Shown here piece after piece: positions 7,380-10,607 of a stretch of 10,607 nt of DNA. Numbering within the stretch: the stretch's first letter is position 1; every line of letters starts with the position of its first letter. The position numbers and the translations under genes were made by a program. The stretch comes from Bacteroidales bacterium (GTDB lineage: Bacteria > Bacteroidota > Bacteroidia > Bacteroidales > UBA3663), in NCBI GenBank assembly GCA_016293065.1, contig JAEDEY010000073.1:1-10607 (forward strand). The letters are read 5' to 3'. The notes beneath the pieces were generated by a model, which did not search any database, had not been told where the DNA came from, and worked only from the letters and a program-made list of their open reading frames with translations.

Positions 7380-7420
7380 TGTCAATAGTGTATTATGTTA
7401 TTATATTGCAAATTATTATG

Positions 7421-7969
7421 TTAACGTCTCTGTCCAATCTCTCTTGCAGGATTACCACCTACTATCATATAAGGCTCTACATCCTTAAACACACAGGCAC
7501 AAGCACCGACAATGGCACCTTCTGCTATGTTCACACCCATATTCACATAAGCCCGCGTTCCTATCCACGCATTCTTGCCTATGCTGACAGGAGCAATCAC
7601 GAGACCGGAATTTGCATTATTAGCCTCATTCTCATCGGTCGAATGACCTGCTGTACAGATATATGCATATTGCGACACACAAGCATTTTCGGCGAGCGAC
7701 ACCATAGCCTGATTATACACGATGGCATCAGGCCCGACACAAGCCCCACGTTCCATCTTCAGATTCCATGGAGCCCACACCCTGGCCGAAGCATATACAT
7801 CGACACTCCAATCCAGATTTGCACCGAAACATTTCAAGAGAGCCAATCTCCACAACCGGAAGGCCTTGGTCACAAAAGGTCTGAAGAATATCGCTCTCAC
7901 GATATTCCACAACGCTCTCTTGATCTTAACCGAAAGCGTCACTTTACCAATATTCTGTCGCTCATTCAT
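7421..7969 (-). CDS. WcaF-like hexapeptide-repeat acetyltransferase
   Basis: This 182-residue protein has a left-handed beta-helix of the colanic-acid WcaF/maltose O-acetyltransferase group, which moves acetyl from acetyl-CoA to a sugar hydroxyl. The N-terminal 50 residues are basic and hydrophobic (IKRALWNIVRAIFFRPFVTKAFRLW). Hexapeptide turns run from about 51 to 170: ACVGPDAIV, VSQYAYI, SIGKNAWIGTRAYV, NIAEGAIVGACACV. The likely catalytic His is H109 in CTAGHS, where WcaF has a similar His. It ends with the typical MIVGGNPAREIG. The start at 7969 lies 4 nt after the previous stop. It probably decorates the polysaccharide with acetyl groups. A serine acetyltransferase role is less likely because the helix carries a WcaF-type N-terminus and a glycan context. 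Confidence 0.9.
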   Translation of the reverse strand: MNERQNIGKVTLSVKIKRALWNIVRAIFFRPFVTKAFRLWRLALLKCFGANLDWSVDVYASARVWAPWNLKMERGACVGPDAIVYNQAMVSLAENACVSQYAYICTAGHSTDENEANNANSGLVIAPVSIGKNAWIGTRAYVNMGVNIAEGAIVGACACVFKDVEPYMIVGGNPAREIGQRR

Positions 7970-7973
7970 ATTT

Positions 7974-8804
7974 TCAAACTTTCCACCAAGGCATAGTCCA
8001 TCTCAACAACTGGCGCAAGAAGCACTTTGTCCGCAAGGCAAACGAGTCATTGTCGGTCGAATAGAAGAAGCTCCATCCTCGTCCAAGGTTATGACCACCC
8101 TTGCCAGATATCCGAGCCTGCGTCCTGAACCTGTCACGGCAACCCTTCATGCCACGAGACTTACGGCACACGTCCAGCATCAGATCCTCAGCGAGACAGA
8201 TGTTGGGCTCAAAGTCATTCAGTTCGTTTACTCTTGGCCACATCATCTGCTCGAAGAACTCGACAGTAGCAAACCAGTAACGGCACTCACCGGCATGACC
8301 ATTGATAGGCATGTGCAACCACTCATAGACCTTATGATCCTTGCAGTCAGCCCTGAATCGTTGAGAGCCTTTGGCACATTCTTCCAATAGGCGTTCTACA
8401 TTCATCAGTTTCAATCGGCCTGTTATCTTGAAAAAGCAGCCCGACTCACCGACAAAAGCCGACTTCATCACAGCCTTATGTATCAGTATTGTCTCATTAT
8501 ACCCCTTGCCTCTCGACTGGTCATACTCCAAGCCCGACACATCTACCATCTCTACGTTCTCGGCAACGACTCTGTCGGCAACCAGTGCTATCGAGCCAGA
8601 ATTTTCAGCAAAGACCACCTTCAACCCCTTCTTTGCATAGAAGTTCAGTGCCTCGACATACATGTCAAGACGTTCTTTTGGGTCGAAGTTTGCTCCCTTC
8701 ATCCCCTTTGGATTGACCGTAGCAGTCAATAGTATCGGAATAGAATTAGCCAAAATTGCAAGTTGTTTATAGTTTATCTCTGGTTTCTCATCGCTTATCC
8801 CCAT
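7974..8804 (-). CDS. Unrecognised protein of a polysaccharide locus, possibly a GT-A-like glycosyltransferase
   Basis: I cannot place this protein of about 276 residues in a named family with confidence. It begins with a hydrophobic strand (ANSIPILLTATVNP), then PKERLDMYVEALNFYAKKGLKVVFAENSG, which looks like a Rossmann or GT-A nucleotide-binding start. It continues with SRGKGYNETILIHKA and GCFFKITGRLKLMNVERLLEE. A GKG-x-x-E followed by a KITGR element recalls several poorly described capsule glycosyltransferases. The C-terminal third is rich in Arg, Cys and Trp (CRKSRGMKGCRDRFRTQAR, RWTMPWWKV). It has no signal peptide or membrane helix. The start is uncertain: ATG at 8804 overlaps the upstream gene by 17 nt, and ATG at 8834 would overlap by 47 nt. 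Context argues for a cytoplasmic step in glycan assembly; that is inference. Confidence 0.75.
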   Translation of the reverse strand: MGISDEKPEINYKQLAILANSIPILLTATVNPKGMKGANFDPKERLDMYVEALNFYAKKGLKVVFAENSGSIALVADRVVAENVEMVDVSGLEYDQSRGKGYNETILIHKAVMKSAFVGESGCFFKITGRLKLMNVERLLEECAKGSQRFRADCKDHKVYEWLHMPINGHAGECRYWFATVEFFEQMMWPRVNELNDFEPNICLAEDLMLDVCRKSRGMKGCRDRFRTQARISGKGGHNLGRGWSFFYSTDNDSFALRTKCFLRQLLRWTMPWWKV

Positions 8805-10068
8805 CCTCAGCAATATGTTCTCGCCAATAGACATATTGCTCTGGGGTTATCGGGTCTTCCTTCTCCCATGCCACGGGATAATCGGCCACTGTGTCGCATT
8901 GGTCACAAGCACCTATCAGCATCCACACCACCACACATTGGATGGCACCAGCAGTCATCAGGTAACCCTCGAAGAACATGTGCAGGATGCACACTACCAA
9001 TATCGGGAAAAGGAACTGAGCATAGGGAGTACGCTGACGAGTTGCATATACGAACGTCTTCCATGTGACAGGCACGACTATCAGCAAAAAAGCAATAAAG
9101 CCTAACCAGCCGCACTGTGCAAGCAAGCCGAGGTAGCTTGAGCCAAGCTCAATCGAACCATTCGTCGCGTCATAGAATATATCAGCATTAGGGAGTGTCG
9201 TATCACAAGAATATGCGCCAATACCGATAAGCGGACTTTGTGCTAGTTCCTGATAACGCAAGTCCCAGATTGCACCACGTGTTGCCGCAATAGCTGCCTC
9301 ACCGCCATCGTCAAAGTTCATTTCCTTCTTCATCATGGTATCGGCATAAGGAGCCAAGACAGGCCAGCACATGATGGCGGCACAGACACCCAGCATATAT
9401 AGCCTCATCTGCTTTGCCTTGTCCTTCTGCAGTCTCAGATAGGCGGCTACAATCGAGCCGACAAGACCGAGACCCGTAGCACTTCGGCTTGCGCATACCA
9501 ACAGCACAATGATACACGCAGCCCAACAGCTTCCAATGATGATTCGTTCCTTCATGTTGGTGCAACGGAAAAACAGAGAAGCCAATGCCACCATTGTCAC
9601 CATAGCATAGAATCCAAGGAAGTTTGGATGACCAGTCACACCCATATAGCCATTTACGAAGCCTGATATATATTGACCCTGTCCAGTGAAGTATGCCACA
9701 AAACTCCACAGAGTAATGATAGCACAAGCCCATAAGCCTCCCATATTGATTTGTCGATGCACCTTGTTGATGCCTGGGCCACTCAACATCGGCGAGCAGC
9801 TTATCATCACCAGAGCGAATAGTAAGAAACGAGGCCAAGGCTTGAAGAACTGTGGAATATCATTGCCCACAATGCTCAACATAGTTGCACAAAGCAACAG
9901 GATGCAACCAAGATTGGTTTTGCATCCTTCGCCAATCTTCATGAATACGAAACCAGTTGCGACAATAAGGAAGACATAATTCATCGGCAATGGAATGCCA
10001 TAGATGATCTGCATGAACAGAACAAGCATCAATGCCGACGCAATAAATATATTCCTCGGATTATTCAT
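8788..10068 (-). CDS. O-antigen polymerase/ligase family membrane protein (Wzy/WaaL type)
   Basis: This 426-residue protein has about ten hydrophobic segments and matches the Wzy_C (O-antigen ligase) superfamily, which joins lipid-linked oligosaccharides at the periplasmic face. Most helices fall between residues 5 and 240. The long loop at about 241-315 carries the family marks: R264-GAIW, SPLIGIGAYS (278-287) and ELGSSYLGLLAQCGWLG (307-323), followed by three C-terminal helices. GHPNF (146-150) and SRSATG (194-199) are further family-type elements. After the last helix, about 40 charged residues form a predicted cytoplasmic tail (WEKEDPITPEQYVYWREH). The ATG at 10068 overlaps the previous stop as ATGA, showing tight coupling. 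Whether it is the polymerase (Wzy) or a ligase cannot be decided by sequence. No flippase or initiating transferase is in the window. Confidence 0.88.
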   Translation of the reverse strand: MNNPRNIFIASALMLVLFMQIIYGIPLPMNYVFLIVATGFVFMKIGEGCKTNLGCILLLCATMLSIVGNDIPQFFKPWPRFLLFALVMISCSPMLSGPGINKVHRQINMGGLWACAIITLWSFVAYFTGQGQYISGFVNGYMGVTGHPNFLGFYAMVTMVALASLFFRCTNMKERIIIGSCWAACIIVLLVCASRSATGLGLVGSIVAAYLRLQKDKAKQMRLYMLGVCAAIMCWPVLAPYADTMMKKEMNFDDGGEAAIAATRGAIWDLRYQELAQSPLIGIGAYSCDTTLPNADIFYDATNGSIELGSSYLGLLAQCGWLGFIAFLLIVVPVTWKTFVYATRQRTPYAQFLFPILVVCILHMFFEGYLMTAGAIQCVVVWMLIGACDQCDTVADYPVAWEKEDPITPEQYVYWREHIAEDGDKR

Positions 10069-10571
10069 AAAGTTCTAATCAATTTGGCAGGACAGCCACC
10101 AACAAGAGTTCTCGGTGCCACATCTTTAGCTACAGTAGCACCCGCAGCGACAAGTGCCATCTCGCCAACAGTCACTCCAGGCAAGACTATACAAGCCGTT
10201 GACACACTGCATCCTTTGCCTATACGAACTGTGCTACAAGTACCTTCTCTGCTCAAGATGCGTTCGCCATCTGGAGTAATCGGGTGGAATCCTGTCATCA
10301 CCACCGAACGCGATCCGACAATTGCCGATTCCTCAATCACAATCTTACTTCCTTCATTTAGCATAAACAGCACCTCATGTCCTATGAAAGCACGATCATG
10401 AATCTCCAGTTCACCTATACCCTGAACCTTAATGCCTTGGAAGAATTCCACACCCGAACCGACAGTTACTCCAGCCCAGCGATAAAGCCGAGCCTTGAGT
10501 TTCTGGCATCCGCTGTTTGGCAATATAGCCATCAGCAGGTTCACTATATATATCTTCTTGCTACTTATCAT
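10065..10571 (-). CDS. Hexapeptide-repeat acyltransferase
   Basis: This 168-residue protein is a left-handed beta-helix O-acyltransferase (LacA/NodL/WcaF group), probably using acetyl-CoA. After an N-terminal helix (KKIYIVNLLMAILPNSGCQKLKARLYRWAG), hexapeptide turns run from about 35 to 160: VTVGSGVEF, LEIHDRAFIG, IVIEESAIVGSRSVV, VRIGKGCSVSTACIV, VTVGEMALVAAGATV. H96 in MTGFHPI is at the place of the catalytic His. It ends with the usual TLVGGCPAKLIRTL. The ATG at 10571 is chosen over a TTG three codons earlier. It is the first gene of the block inside the window and overlaps the polymerase-like gene by 4 nt. It is distinct from the WcaF-like enzyme further down, so two acylations of the glycan are plausible. 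Its acceptor is unknown. Confidence 0.88.
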   Translation of the reverse strand: MISSKKIYIVNLLMAILPNSGCQKLKARLYRWAGVTVGSGVEFFQGIKVQGIGELEIHDRAFIGHEVLFMLNEGSKIVIEESAIVGSRSVVMTGFHPITPDGERILSREGTCSTVRIGKGCSVSTACIVLPGVTVGEMALVAAGATVAKDVAPRTLVGGCPAKLIRTL

Positions 10572-10589
10572 TGCGGTCAATTTTCAACG

Positions 10590-10597
10590 CAAAAATA
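10590..10597 (-). promoter_or_regulatory. Possible -7 box (TATTTTTG) upstream of the polysaccharide block
   Basis: Minus-strand TATTTTTG fits TAnnTTTG and lies 18 nt before the ATG at 10571. The matching upstream element would be beyond the window edge and cannot be checked. In such A/T-rich DNA a chance match is quite possible, and the implied leader of about a dozen nt is short. The operon may instead begin further upstream. Confidence 0.3.
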
Positions 10598-10607
10598 ATA
10601 CAAATTC

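Noticed and set aside
7379..8390. Two long plus-strand open frames (205 and 222 codons) opposite the WcaF-like gene and the orphan gene
   Set aside because: They are low-complexity complements of coding DNA without family features; the minus-strand readings have clear hexapeptide repeats and operon spacing.
9311..9838. Open frame of 175 codons on the minus strand inside the polymerase-like gene
   Set aside because: It is an alternative frame of the membrane protein; its Cys/His/Trp-rich translation resembles no protein and it lacks a credible start.

Overview
The window reads as chromosomal DNA of a Bacteroidales bacterium (phylum Bacteroidota). Three things point there: promoter boxes of the TAnnTTTG type (positions 645-652, 4002-4009, 10590-10597), AT-rich gene leaders without Shine-Dalgarno sequences, and the EF-Tu N-terminus ([25 protein letters not shown]). 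I cannot name a genus. All genes are on the minus strand, so transcription runs from high to low coordinates.

Region A (10571 down to 4124) is a tightly packed seven-gene block for a surface polysaccharide (capsule, exopolysaccharide or O-antigen type). In transcription order it holds a hexapeptide-repeat acyltransferase, a Wzy/WaaL-type membrane protein, an unrecognised soluble protein that may be a glycosyltransferase, a WcaF-type acetyltransferase, a GT2 glycosyltransferase and two GT4 glycosyltransferases. Neighbours overlap or lie within about 41 nt, so one transcript is likely. No initiating sugar-phosphate transferase, flippase, ABC exporter, chain-length regulator or nucleotide-sugar synthesis gene is present. 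The window therefore holds part of a larger locus or a dispersed one.

Region B (4123-3893) is a 231-bp AT-rich gap. It contains a probable promoter for the next unit, a tandem repeat with poly-T tracts next to the following start codon, and several short palindromes.

Region C (3892 down to 768) is a three-gene unit: an outer-membrane protein with a C-terminal OmpA-like domain, a second GT2 glycosyltransferase, and a complete XerC/XerD-type tyrosine recombinase. The last two overlap by 4 nt.

Region D (767 to 1) is a housekeeping block. It has a good Bacteroidota promoter, then tRNA-Gly(TCC), tRNA-Thr(GGT) and the 5' third of tuf, which runs off the window. The tRNA-tuf linkage is ancient and also occurs in enterobacteria.

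The window therefore joins a variable glycan-synthesis region to a conserved translation locus. I see no CRISPR array, transposase, prophage or clearly novel system. The most open questions are the unrecognised protein at 7974-8804, the glycosyltransferase wedged between the OmpA-like gene and xerC, and the repeat-bearing leader of the OmpA-like gene.
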